From a bacterium (lineage in GTDB: Bacteria > Verrucomicrobiota > Kiritimatiellia > CAIKKV01 > CAITUY01), in the NCBI GenBank assembly GCA_037128595.1, contig JBAXWB010000007.1, positions 1 to 64,000 of the forward strand: a stretch of DNA of 64,000 nucleotides. Direction: 5' to 3'. Every line of letters starts with the position of its first letter. The stretch's first letter is position 1. The translations under genes and the position numbers were made by a program. The notes under the pieces were generated by a model. The model saw nothing but the letters and a program-made list of their open reading frames with translations, did no database searches and was not told where the DNA came from. Shown in pieces: positions 35,083 to 43,551 of the stretch.

Positions 35083-36075
35083 ATGAAAATACCCATCGTT
35101 GACTGTCACAATCATCTGCTTTGCACCGAGGATCTGGACGTGTTTGGCGAAGTGGCGAAACGCGTGCCGCTGGAGGGGTTTACCATTCTCAGCCTGCCGG
35201 TCACATCGCAGGAACAGGCGGACTCATTGCCGTTGGCGTATCAGGCCAAGCGACGTTTCCCGGAACAGGCCTACATTTACGGGGCCTGGAATCATACCGA
35301 GCGGCTTTCGAAACACCCGGATGCAGTCCCATCGCTGGCGGCGCAAGTGCGCGCACAGGCAATCTGCGGCGTGGACGGCTGGAAGATCATAGAGTCCAAA
35401 CCCGATTTGCGACGGAGTCTTGGCGAAGCGCTTGACGGCCCCTATTTTGCTGAAGGGTTGGCGGCATTGGAAAAATTCAATCTGCCGGTGCTGTGGCATG
35501 TTGCCGACCCGGAGACATTCTGGGATCCGGCCACCACGCCGGCATGGGCACTATCCCGCAACTGGGGATATGGGCTAGGATTCCCCTCCAAGGAATCGCT
35601 CTACGCCGAAGTGGAGCGCGTGCTCGACCGACATCCCCGGTTGCGCGTGGTCTTCGCGCACTTCTACTTCCTCAGCGCCGACCTTGACCGTGCCGCGCGT
35701 TTCCTGTCGGCCCACCCTCACGTGGGCTTCGACCTGGCGCCCGGAGTTGAATTTTTCTATAACCTCTCGCGTGATCGCGACCAGGCCCGCGACTTCTTCA
35801 TCCGTCATGCCGACCGCATCTACTTCGGCACCGACGCGGGTCTGATGCGCGGCGCACCGGTCACCAGTGTGGAAGCCCGGATCCGGCTGGTGTGGCGCTT
35901 TCTTGCCACGGGTGATACGTTCCGGGTTCCGGCGGACGCCGATTTCCTGCTTGGCCCGCCGGAGGATGGCATCATCCGTGGCCTGGACTTACCCTCGCCG
36001 GTCCTGGAACGTATCCTTGCCGCCAACTTTCGTGAACGTGTGGGCCCGCACCCGAAACCGCTGGAGAACGCCTGA
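35083..36075 (+). CDS. Amidohydrolase-family metal-dependent hydrolase
   Basis: A 330-residue TIM-barrel protein of the amidohydrolase-2 group. The metal ligands are visible in DCHNHL, LWHVADPET and VFAHFYF, and the conserved Asp in FGTDAGLMRG. This layout is seen in lactonases and decarboxylases that act on sugar acids. It sits 21 bp after the AGE-like gene and 2 bp before the UroD-family gene, so co-translation is likely. Confidence 0.82.
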   Translation: MKIPIVDCHNHLLCTEDLDVFGEVAKRVPLEGFTILSLPVTSQEQADSLPLAYQAKRRFPEQAYIYGAWNHTERLSKHPDAVPSLAAQVRAQAICGVDGWKIIESKPDLRRSLGEALDGPYFAEGLAALEKFNLPVLWHVADPETFWDPATTPAWALSRNWGYGLGFPSKESLYAEVERVLDRHPRLRVVFAHFYFLSADLDRAARFLSAHPHVGFDLAPGVEFFYNLSRDRDQARDFFIRHADRIYFGTDAGLMRGAPVTSVEARIRLVWRFLATGDTFRVPADADFLLGPPEDGIIRGLDLPSPVLERILAANFRERVGPHPKPLENA

Positions 36076-36077
36076 CC

Positions 36078-37175
36078 ATGACATCTAAAGAACGTTTCAG
36101 ATTGGTAATGCAGCGACAGCTTCCGGATCGGATGCCGGTGGACATGTTATGGCCAAGGAATGAAACCACACGCGCCCTGATGGAGCACTTCGGCGTGGAC
36201 ACGATCCACGACATTCATCGTAAATTGGGCGTAGATTTTGTGTGGACTGGACCGGATGCGCAATTCCCGGAGTTTGCCGCAAAATGCAATGGAGAACTCA
36301 CGGGCGATGCGCCCGGAGCCGGGAATGCCTACATTTTTCATGATCGCGACACCTTTGAGGATGCCTGGGGTATCGTCCAGAGGGTAGGTGCGGACGGGAA
36401 GTATGTCGGCTGGGTGGGCGGCCCCCTGGTTGGCAAGGAAACCCTGGAAGGATGGTCGCTGCCGACCACGAAGTGGGCCAGCGTGGAGGCCGTCAGGCAG
36501 AAATTTGCCGCCTACCCGGATCAGGTCATCATCGCTTCCGTATCCAACCCGTACAAAACCGCCTGGCATATTTGCGGATACGAGCATTTCATGCTGATGA
36601 TGGCGCTGGATCCGAATTTTGTGCATGAACTCTATGAGCATCTATTTGCGTGGGAGACCGAACGGGCGGTCCTGGCGGCGCGGGCGGGCGCGGACATCAT
36701 CGCCGTTGTGGGAGACGTCGCCGGCAGCAATGGCCCCATGTTTTCCATTGAGATGTGGAGGGAATTTATCCAGCCCGGTTTCCAGAAGATGATCAGGAGC
36801 ATCAAGGCGGCCAATCCCGAATCCACTATTTTCTTCCATTCCGATGGAGAGTTGAAATCCATGATTCCCGCCTTCATCGAGACCGGGATTGAAATTTTGA
36901 ATCCAATTGAATCCAATTGCATGGATCCCGCCGCCTTAAAACGGGAGTTCGGTGCTAAGATCGCCTTCCATGGCGCGATTTCCGTGCAGAAGACCATTCC
37001 GAATGGGACGGTGGCAGATGTCAAAAATGAAGTCTATGAACGCATCCGGACGGTGGGCTATAACGGCGGCTATATGGTGAGCAACGAGAATAGTTTTCCA
37101 TATGATGCACCGCTAGAGAATGTGCTGGCCATGTATGAGGCAGTACACGATTTCAATTACCAGTCATTACGCTGA
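36078..37175 (+). CDS. Uroporphyrinogen decarboxylase-family protein
   Basis: A 365-residue UroD-superfamily protein, starting with the typical MTSKERFRLVMQRQLPDRMPVDM and ending with the YMVSNENSFPYDAPLENVLAMYE core. The family covers heme biosynthetic UroD and the MtaA/MtbA corrinoid-linked methyltransferases. No heme gene is nearby, so the methyltransferase branch or an unstudied sugar-linked branch is more likely. FHSDGELKSMIP is in the place where methyltransferases carry a zinc-binding His. A second such protein is at 45535 and a fragment of a third at 42844. Confidence 0.85.
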   Translation: MTSKERFRLVMQRQLPDRMPVDMLWPRNETTRALMEHFGVDTIHDIHRKLGVDFVWTGPDAQFPEFAAKCNGELTGDAPGAGNAYIFHDRDTFEDAWGIVQRVGADGKYVGWVGGPLVGKETLEGWSLPTTKWASVEAVRQKFAAYPDQVIIASVSNPYKTAWHICGYEHFMLMMALDPNFVHELYEHLFAWETERAVLAARAGADIIAVVGDVAGSNGPMFSIEMWREFIQPGFQKMIRSIKAANPESTIFFHSDGELKSMIPAFIETGIEILNPIESNCMDPAALKREFGAKIAFHGAISVQKTIPNGTVADVKNEVYERIRTVGYNGGYMVSNENSFPYDAPLENVLAMYEAVHDFNYQSLR

Positions 37176-37181
37176 CCCAAA

Positions 37182-37901
37182 ATGTTTAAGACCATGACAG
37201 ATGTGTTTCCCGCCACCATCCCGTCCTTGACGTGGCCCTCAATGTTGAGACTGTTTGTGCTCGCCCCACACCCGGACGACTTCGACGCGATCGGCGTCAC
37301 CTTACGCTTCTTTCACCAGCGGGGTTGCGCGATCCAGGTCGCCGTGGTAAGTGGCAGCGCCAGCGGCGTACTTGATGAATTCTGGGCCGGACATGACGCC
37401 AAGGTCTCAGCGAGAGAGCAGGAACAGCGTGCGAGTATACGTTTCTTTGGCCTGCCGGATGACCATCTTGTCTTTCTGCGGCTTCCCGAAGATGCCACGG
37501 GTGATCCCGTCGAAAGTCCCGAAAACGAGGCAGTCATCCGCCAGGCACTGCTGTCGGCGCGGCCCGACATCGTGTTTCTGCCGCATGGTGCCGACACCAA
37601 TGTGGGTCATCAACGGGTGTACGCGATGTTCCGACGCGCTGCGCCGGGAACAACCGGTTTCTATATTCGCGACCCGAAGACGGTAACCTTCAAGACAGAT
37701 TTACTGATGCCGTTCAATGAGGAAGATGCGGAATGGAAGCGGAAATTATTGCTGCATCATCAATCCCAGGAGCACCGTAATCGAATATTACGCGGGTATG
37801 GGTTTGATGATCGCATTCTGGATGTCAATCGCCGTATTGCCATGGAACAAGCCTGCGAAGAGCCCTACGCCGAAGCGTTTTCATTGTCAGGTTCAGGTTG
37901 A
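37182..37901 (+). CDS. PIG-L-family deacetylase (LmbE-like)
   Basis: A 239-residue zinc deacetylase of the PIG-L family. APHPDDFD gives the metal and base residues (H-P-D-D), and HGADTNVGHQRVYAMF the second metal site with its conserved N-x-D-H-x-x-V-like pattern. The family removes N-acetyl groups from sugars, which agrees with the hexosaminidase and NagB genes elsewhere in the window. No signal peptide is visible. The start could be 37182, 37194 or the Met at 37242. Confidence 0.85.
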   Translation: MFKTMTDVFPATIPSLTWPSMLRLFVLAPHPDDFDAIGVTLRFFHQRGCAIQVAVVSGSASGVLDEFWAGHDAKVSAREQEQRASIRFFGLPDDHLVFLRLPEDATGDPVESPENEAVIRQALLSARPDIVFLPHGADTNVGHQRVYAMFRRAAPGTTGFYIRDPKTVTFKTDLLMPFNEEDAEWKRKLLLHHQSQEHRNRILRGYGFDDRILDVNRRIAMEQACEEPYAEAFSLSGSG

Positions 37902-37925
37902 CTCAAATGGTCAGCGGTTGAGACG

Positions 37926-37939
37926 TGTTACCGTGTACA
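37926..37939 (+). promoter_or_regulatory. Shared 14-bp operator, copy 3
   Basis: TGTTACCGTGTACA, identical to copy 1 and extended by the shared TAT after it. It ends 16 bp before a perfect TTGACA and 77 bp before the start of the 1160-residue DUF4091 gene. Preceding bases ACG are also shared with the 56-kb copy. Confidence 0.7.
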
Positions 37940-37955
37940 TATTAGCAACTGTTGA

Positions 37956-37984
37956 TTGACAGCACCTGTTATGAATGATAAGTT
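37956..37984 (+). promoter_or_regulatory. Candidate sigma70-type promoter with weak -10
   Basis: A consensus TTGACA box at 37956-37961 and, 17 bases on, the poor TAAGTT. A weak -10 with an upstream operator near -58 fits an activated promoter. The same spacing between operator and -35 occurs at 12024. Confidence 0.4.
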
Positions 37985-38016
37985 GAATAGATAACTATTC
38001 AACAGGAGCAAGCAGA

Positions 38017-41000
38017 ATGATTAACAAAACCTCGTATTCTATCGTGATGACAAGCCCTTCCACGGGAACCGCCCTGCGCTGGATGGGGCGGATGATGGCC
38101 TTGATACTGTTGACGGCCGGCGTTCCGCTGCTGGCAGGCGAAAACCTGGTGCAGAATCCTTCGTTCGAGACAGTTAATCCGGCCGACCCCAACGGTCAGA
38201 TTTTTGAGAATTGGGAACACAATATACCCGAACCGCCGGCCGCTAAATATATCAGTTCCATTGCGCACAGTGGTGCGCATTCCTGCCTGCTCGTTGGCGA
38301 TGTGCTTTCGAAAACCGGAATTTACACTCCGGATAAAGCATTCTTGAAGCCCGGTCCCGGCCGTTATCGATCCCAGTTCTATCTTCGCGGCATGGATCTC
38401 GGGATTGGTGAATACGGCGGCGCGGAGTTTTTTTCCTGTGGGCCCGAGGGCAAATTCTTCGGATTCAAAAAGACCGGAAACTTCGGCTGGACCCCGTTGA
38501 CTTACGTCTTTGATATCAAACCCGGACCGGTCACCCCGTTCCGAATTCGGATCGGGTTGACCGGCGGCGGACGGCTGTGGGTGGACGATGCCTCGGTTGA
38601 GAAAGTGGACGAGTCGGTCGCACTGACACCTGAGCCAGTCTGGGGGGATGAAGAAGCGCCAATCAAACCGACAGGTCCGCTAGGCGTGAATCCGATCCGT
38701 TGCTCCACTTGTCTTTACCTGAACAATAACGCCAATAAGGCCTGTTTTGCCTGCGGCGCCGAACTGCTTCACAATACGACCCTGCAACATAAAGACCTTC
38801 CCAAGGAAAAAGTTATCGCAGAATTTGCCAATGGATCGATCGCGCCATTTCTCAAAGGCAATGATCTGCAGGTCAGTTACACCACCAATCACGTAGCAAA
38901 TGGCAAGGGCGGCATCTCCGTTGAGAAGACGTTCATTGCATTAAACGGTTCATTTGACTGGTCGGAATACAACAATCTGTGCTTCGAAGCCTATAATGAA
39001 TCTGACAAGCCGGCCCCAGTCGAATTGACGGTGAGAGATGCGTTGTCCCACGGCTATTGGGGACAGGCCAACATCACCAGCGTCATTCTCCCCGGCCAGA
39101 GCACGGTCCGTATTCCCGTCAATACTTACAGGGGCGAAAAGGCACGGCCCGGAAGCATGCTCCTGCTGGATCAGATCAAGGGTCTGGTTCTTCGCGTGGT
39201 CGAAGGCAAGGCGGTGCTTAGTAATTTCCGGCTCGAGCGCGTTGAGCCCCCCGCCACGTTTGACGAACTCAATGCATTTAAGGTCGGCACGTTTAACTCG
39301 CCCAGCCTACCCGGATTCACTTTGGTGACCGCACGCACGCAGTACGATCCGCTGCGTGGGTTTGGCTGGGTCGATGCGATCGCCTGGCGGGCTATGAACG
39401 TCCTGCAGCCCGACCCGCTCGTGCAGTCCTTTGCGTGCATGACTCAGGGTAAATTCCGGATGGATCTTCCCAATGGGAAATATCACGTTGTCTACTGTAT
39501 CGAATCGCCCGGCGGTTACTGGGGCGAGGCGCAGACCTATAATGCACGCCAGGTGACGTGCAACGGTCAAGTTGTGCTAGACGAGAAGCAGGACTTTGGG
39601 AAGTTCCTCGGCCGATATTTCCGTAACGCCCACCTGGAAGACATGCCCGGAGAGGACGTGTTTGCACAATACGTGCAGGCAACCTGCCCGGCGCGCGAGT
39701 TCGACGCCACGGTCACGAACGGCAAACTGGAAATCGGATTCAAAGGCGAGTCCTGGGCCAACAGTCTCTCCTACCTTGTGGTTTATCCGGAAGCCAAGGC
39801 GTCGCAGGGCAAGCGCTTCATGGATTCGGTGACGCAGATGCGCCGGGACATATTCAATACCGGCTACAAGCAGATTGAGCCCAAGCGATCCGACGTGCCC
39901 AAGACAGACTATGTGGTGTTCACGCGACCGCTGGATGTCCCGGTCAATGCCTACGATGGGCCTGCAACAAACGAGATTCTGGAAGCCAATGCCATGCTGC
40001 AACTGAGCGTTGCCGGAAGTGAGGAATCGGCGCTGATTCTGGCGGTGCAGCCGTCGTCCGCGCCGCTGGGCGCGATGGACTTGGCGATTTCGGCATTTGT
40101 AAACAAGAAAGGTCAGACGCTCGATCCGTCCTGCTTCGAGCCTGGTTGGATTGACTATCGCCTTTCGCGCGTTGAGATGGATGGGAGCGTCTATACCGTC
40201 TCGCCACGCTACTGGCACCCCACCCCGGCGCCGGCCGCCCCCGGCGTCACCCGTTGCTTCTGGGTCCGCACCCATACGCCGGCAGGCGCCATTCCTGGAA
40301 AATACAGTGGTACGATCACGATCCGTCCCGCCAGCGGAAAAGCCCGGTCGATACCGGTGGTCATCAATGTGCTTCCGTTCGATTTGGATCCCATCACCGA
40401 TGTGGCGGTTGGGCCAATTGGTTCATCGATCAGCGTCTCATTCATGGGCAATCCCACAGCCAAAGTATGGAACGACAAACTGGAGGAGAAGATCCTGGAT
40501 GCCATCGCCCAGACCGGCTCGACCACCTTGACCGGTTTACCTTCACTCAAAGCCAAGGCGTCGCAGGGCAAGGTCGAACTGGACACCGCCCTGGCCGACA
40601 AGGAAATGGAGTTACTGCGCGCCAAGGGGTTCACGATGCCCATCATTACCTATGGCGCAGAAGGTGCGAACCTGGGATACCGAATCTATGGCAGTGGCTC
40701 CGGGCCCGATGAGACCGCGGCCAAGAATGCAGGATTCTCCAATGTCGGGGAATACCTGAAGGCGCTCTATACGGCCATCGACCAGCATGCTGCGGAACAC
40801 CATTGGCTTCCGGTGGTATGGAATCTTTGTGACGAACCGCTTGCCGGCGAATCGCTCAACAATTCCACAGCCAATGCCCAGGCCCATCACGAGGCGGTTG
40901 CGGGTCTGAAACTCACCACCTGCGGGGGGTTCACCTCCATGGAGGGGGACCCGAAGCAAGTTCACGCCGGCTTGCTCAAGGCCCTGCCAATGTCGATTCT

Positions 41001-41499
41001 CAATGGTCACGATGCAAATGCCATTGAGCTGGTTAAATCAGCCGGCAATCAGTGGGCGTTCTATAACGGCGCTTCTCGCTGGACCTACGGGCGCTATCTG
41101 AAATCGCTTGTAACCAAATACCAGTGCGCTGCACGAGTCTCCTGGCATTTCAACGTGGTAGCCGGTGATCCCTACTACGCGCTGGACTGTCGCGAGGACG
41201 ATTACTGCTGGTACAATACCGACGAACAGCAGACGATGGTGCCGTCCATGCTCGTAATGCGTCACATCCTGCCGGGACTCAACGATTACCGCTACCTTTC
41301 GACGCTACAGCGGTTGATCAAGGAAAAGTCGTCGCACCCGGCCGCTGCGGCGGCGCAGAAAGTTTTTTACGAGCAGATGGTCGTGCAGCCGGGCGGCGAT
41401 CGCTACCCCGAGAAGAAACTGGGTGCTGATGGTCTGGCGGCACGTTTCGCTCAGGACCGACAGCAGGTTGCGCAGGCGATTTGTGACCTGATCAAGTAA
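38017..41499 (+). CDS. Large secreted DUF4091-domain protein with internal zinc ribbon
   Basis: A 1160-residue homologue of the 29134 protein. A signal peptide spans about residues 1-42 (MALILLTAGVPLLAG). A carbohydrate-binding-like domain begins NLVQNPSFETV. A short zinc ribbon follows, with Cys229, Cys232, Cys243 and Cys246 (CSTCLYLNNNANKACFACG), then further beta-sandwich domains and the DUF4091 barrel with WNLCDEPLAGE. The zinc ribbon is odd in a protein expected outside the cytoplasm. The start has AGGAG 10 bases upstream. Operator copy 3 precedes the gene, so it probably begins a transcript. Confidence 0.82.
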   Translation: MINKTSYSIVMTSPSTGTALRWMGRMMALILLTAGVPLLAGENLVQNPSFETVNPADPNGQIFENWEHNIPEPPAAKYISSIAHSGAHSCLLVGDVLSKTGIYTPDKAFLKPGPGRYRSQFYLRGMDLGIGEYGGAEFFSCGPEGKFFGFKKTGNFGWTPLTYVFDIKPGPVTPFRIRIGLTGGGRLWVDDASVEKVDESVALTPEPVWGDEEAPIKPTGPLGVNPIRCSTCLYLNNNANKACFACGAELLHNTTLQHKDLPKEKVIAEFANGSIAPFLKGNDLQVSYTTNHVANGKGGISVEKTFIALNGSFDWSEYNNLCFEAYNESDKPAPVELTVRDALSHGYWGQANITSVILPGQSTVRIPVNTYRGEKARPGSMLLLDQIKGLVLRVVEGKAVLSNFRLERVEPPATFDELNAFKVGTFNSPSLPGFTLVTARTQYDPLRGFGWVDAIAWRAMNVLQPDPLVQSFACMTQGKFRMDLPNGKYHVVYCIESPGGYWGEAQTYNARQVTCNGQVVLDEKQDFGKFLGRYFRNAHLEDMPGEDVFAQYVQATCPAREFDATVTNGKLEIGFKGESWANSLSYLVVYPEAKASQGKRFMDSVTQMRRDIFNTGYKQIEPKRSDVPKTDYVVFTRPLDVPVNAYDGPATNEILEANAMLQLSVAGSEESALILAVQPSSAPLGAMDLAISAFVNKKGQTLDPSCFEPGWIDYRLSRVEMDGSVYTVSPRYWHPTPAPAAPGVTRCFWVRTHTPAGAIPGKYSGTITIRPASGKARSIPVVINVLPFDLDPITDVAVGPIGSSISVSFMGNPTAKVWNDKLEEKILDAIAQTGSTTLTGLPSLKAKASQGKVELDTALADKEMELLRAKGFTMPIITYGAEGANLGYRIYGSGSGPDETAAKNAGFSNVGEYLKALYTAIDQHAAEHHWLPVVWNLCDEPLAGESLNNSTANAQAHHEAVAGLKLTTCGGFTSMEGDPKQVHAGLLKALPMSILNGHDANAIELVKSAGNQWAFYNGASRWTYGRYLKSLVTKYQCAARVSWHFNVVAGDPYYALDCREDDYCWYNTDEQQTMVPSMLVMRHILPGLNDYRYLSTLQRLIKEKSSHPAAAAAQKVFYEQMVVQPGGDRYPEKKLGADGLAARFAQDRQQVAQAICDLIK

Positions 41500-41610
41500 A
41501 GATTGACGGTTTTATGTTGGAGCAAATGACCGGAGGGAACCGCCGGCCCCAGTGGGAATGGAACGAAATGGAGCCGACCGTCCTCGGCCGGTAGGTAGCA
41601 GGAGATCGAG

Positions 41611-42708
41611 ATGAGCAAATGGACTACGCAAGAGGCAAACGCATGGTACCGGGAGCAACCTTGGCTCGTCGGCTGCAATTTCATCCCGAGCAGCGCCATC
41701 AACCAACTGGAGATGTGGCAGGTAGCGACATACGATCCGGTCACCATCGAGAGGGAACTGGGGTGGGCAGAGTCTCTGGGATTCAATACGCTTCGCGTCT
41801 ATCTTCATGACCTGGTGTGGCGTTACGACCGTGACGGATTCACAGACCGGATCGATCATTTCCTGGGGATTGCCGAACGGCACGGCATGAAAGTCCTGCT
41901 CGTATTATTTGACGACTGTCACAGGCCTGACCCGGAAATTGGACTACAACCACTGCCCGTTCCCGGCGTGCATAACTCGGGCTGGAAACACAGCCCCGGA
42001 CAAAAACTTGTCCTGGCGTTTCACGACGGCACGGTGCCGGAGATAGAAAAAAAACGCTTGGCAGAATACGTCCAGGGCGTACTGACCCAGTTTGGGGATG
42101 ACAAGCGCATTTTGATGTGGGACGTTTACAACGAGGCGGGCGGGAGTGGCAACGGCGACAAAAGCCTTGAATTACTACAGTTGACTTGGCAATGGGCGCA
42201 TGGCGCGAGGCCCTCTCAGCCCTTGACTGCCGGCCTTGAAGGCACCACTGGCGAGAGAAACGTCGAGCTCAATTTGGCGCAGTCTGACGTAATCACCTTT
42301 CATAGTTACTATAGCCAGACACTGGAAAAGATAATCCTTCACCACAAGGCGAGCCATTCCGGAAGGCCGGTGATCTGCACGGAATACATGGCGCGGGAAT
42401 TCGGGACCACATTCCAGCACAGTCTCCCCATCTTCAAGCGGCACCAAGTGGGGTGTTTCTGCTGGGGACTGGTCGCCGGAAAAACCCAGACCCATTTCAA
42501 CTGGAAGACGGTCGAAGAAATGGAAAGGCTGAAAGCGCAAGGGAGCGTACTTCGTCCCGGCGATCCGATTCCAGAACCCGCTCTCTGGTTTCACGACATT
42601 TTCCGAATCGACGGAACGCCGTTTGATCAGGGAGAAGTCGAGTTCATTAGAGAAGTCACAACCACTGGACAGCACAACCCTGTCCAGGTGCTCGGAGAAA
42701 GCCAATGA
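41611..42708 (+). CDS. GH5-like glycosidase (clan GH-A)
   Basis: A 365-residue TIM-barrel glycosidase. Glu175 in MWDVYNEAG is the likely acid/base and Glu258 in VICTEYMAR the likely nucleophile, at the strand-4 and strand-7 positions usual for clan GH-A. Other barrel pieces are NTLRVYLHDLVW, VLLVLFDDC and FHSYYSQ. No signal peptide is seen. Retaining activity on beta-linked mannose or glucose would be usual, but substrate cannot be named. About 110 bp of sequence with no clear gene lies between it and the DUF4091 gene. Confidence 0.82.
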   Translation: MSKWTTQEANAWYREQPWLVGCNFIPSSAINQLEMWQVATYDPVTIERELGWAESLGFNTLRVYLHDLVWRYDRDGFTDRIDHFLGIAERHGMKVLLVLFDDCHRPDPEIGLQPLPVPGVHNSGWKHSPGQKLVLAFHDGTVPEIEKKRLAEYVQGVLTQFGDDKRILMWDVYNEAGGSGNGDKSLELLQLTWQWAHGARPSQPLTAGLEGTTGERNVELNLAQSDVITFHSYYSQTLEKIILHHKASHSGRPVICTEYMAREFGTTFQHSLPIFKRHQVGCFCWGLVAGKTQTHFNWKTVEEMERLKAQGSVLRPGDPIPEPALWFHDIFRIDGTPFDQGEVEFIREVTTTGQHNPVQVLGESQ

Positions 42709-42844
42709 AGATGTTCAAGAACGGCGGTCATCGTCTATATTCGAGACGGACCCCGAAACCGCCAAAACCGGTTCTGGGATGCTTCTGGATCTCGAGAAGA
42801 ACGGCATGGACGCAGTGTGGAAGTACAGCCGGAAGTTCGGCTGA
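42705..42844 (+). pseudogene. Histidinol dehydrogenase-like N-terminal fragment, frameshifted
   Basis: The ATG at 42705 overlaps the GH5 stop and opens with MKMFKN. A one-base frame change near 42720 then gives SSIFETDPETAK, MLLDLEKNGMDAVWKYSRKFG, which is the conserved first helix region of histidinol dehydrogenases. The homology stops at 42841 after about 45 residues out of 430. The rest of the enzyme is missing and a UroD fragment follows immediately. HisD-like proteins in sugar loci can be polyol dehydrogenases, but this one cannot work. Confidence 0.65.
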
Positions 42845-43089
42845 TGGGCATCAAGGAACTGAACGCCATCCAATGGATAGGCGGCGCCCGCCATTGCCGG
42901 GCCGCCGATTGGCTGCCGGTCTACAAACGGTGCCAGGCCGCCGGCAAAGGGTTGCAACTGGGACTGGACCTTGACGAATTCGACCTTTTTATGGAGAACC
43001 TGCGGCCTGAGGGGCTGCATATCTCAACCTGGGTCAAAACGCGTGAAGAGGGCGAAGCGCTGCTGCGCAAGGTTTCCCGCTGGCGCTGA
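42844..43089 (+). pseudogene. Uroporphyrinogen decarboxylase-family C-terminal fragment
   Basis: About 81 residues that match the end of UroD-family proteins: IKELNAIQWIGGARH, LPVYKRCQAAGKGLQL and LHISTWVKTREEGEALLRKV. The N-terminal three quarters are gone. No ribosome binding site precedes the ATG at 42844, which overlaps the stop of the HisD-like fragment. The two fragments seem to have been joined by deletion of everything in between. Confidence 0.72.
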
Positions 43090-43119
43090 TCGATACAAAG
43101 AAACAAGAAGTATAAACTG

Positions 43120-43497
43120 ATGCTTAAACGACCTTCGACCGTGACGCTAACAATTGTCGGCGCGTTGAACCTTTGGCCTTGTCGGTTGGCACAGGCCGAA
43201 GGGTCGTCTCCACCGGTCGGCGGCGAGTTACAAATGGTAAACAATGGTTCGTTCGAGGTGCAGGACATCACCGGCAAACCGAAGGACTGGCGAACTGCCG
43301 GCCATCCCGGCATCGCCCAGATCGTTGAATCGGATGCTGGTCCACCGGGCAAGCGGGTTCCCCTGAAACTCCCGCCGGGGGTGTCGACTGTCGATCTGAT
43401 GGGGAACAGGTTGGAGGGCAGAGATATTGAAGTGACTGAAGTCCCCATCTATGTATTGACAAAAAATGATGAAACCTTGATAGGCTTACTAAAGTAA
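43120..43497 (+). pseudogene. Secreted glycosidase remnant (N- and C-terminal ends joined)
   Basis: A 125-residue frame with a signal-peptide-like start (TLTIVGALNLWPCRLAQA) and the start of a sugar-binding domain (VNNGSFEVQDITGKPKDW). Near SDAGPPGKR it changes to a segment, VSTVDLMGNRLEGRDIEVTEVPIYVL, that looks like the very end of a long glycosidase. The middle of the protein is absent. The join is in frame. This reading is an inference from the two ends; a small secreted protein is the alternative. Confidence 0.5.
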
Positions 43498-43551
43498 TGA
43501 CCCTAGATTTTCAAGGGCATGGATGTTAATGAAAAAGGAGGCATCAATTAT

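Noticed and set aside
41514-41594. A 26-codon frame in the gap before the GH5 gene
   Set aside because: Has a peptide like a fragment of a larger protein, but is too short to assign and has no clear ribosome binding site.
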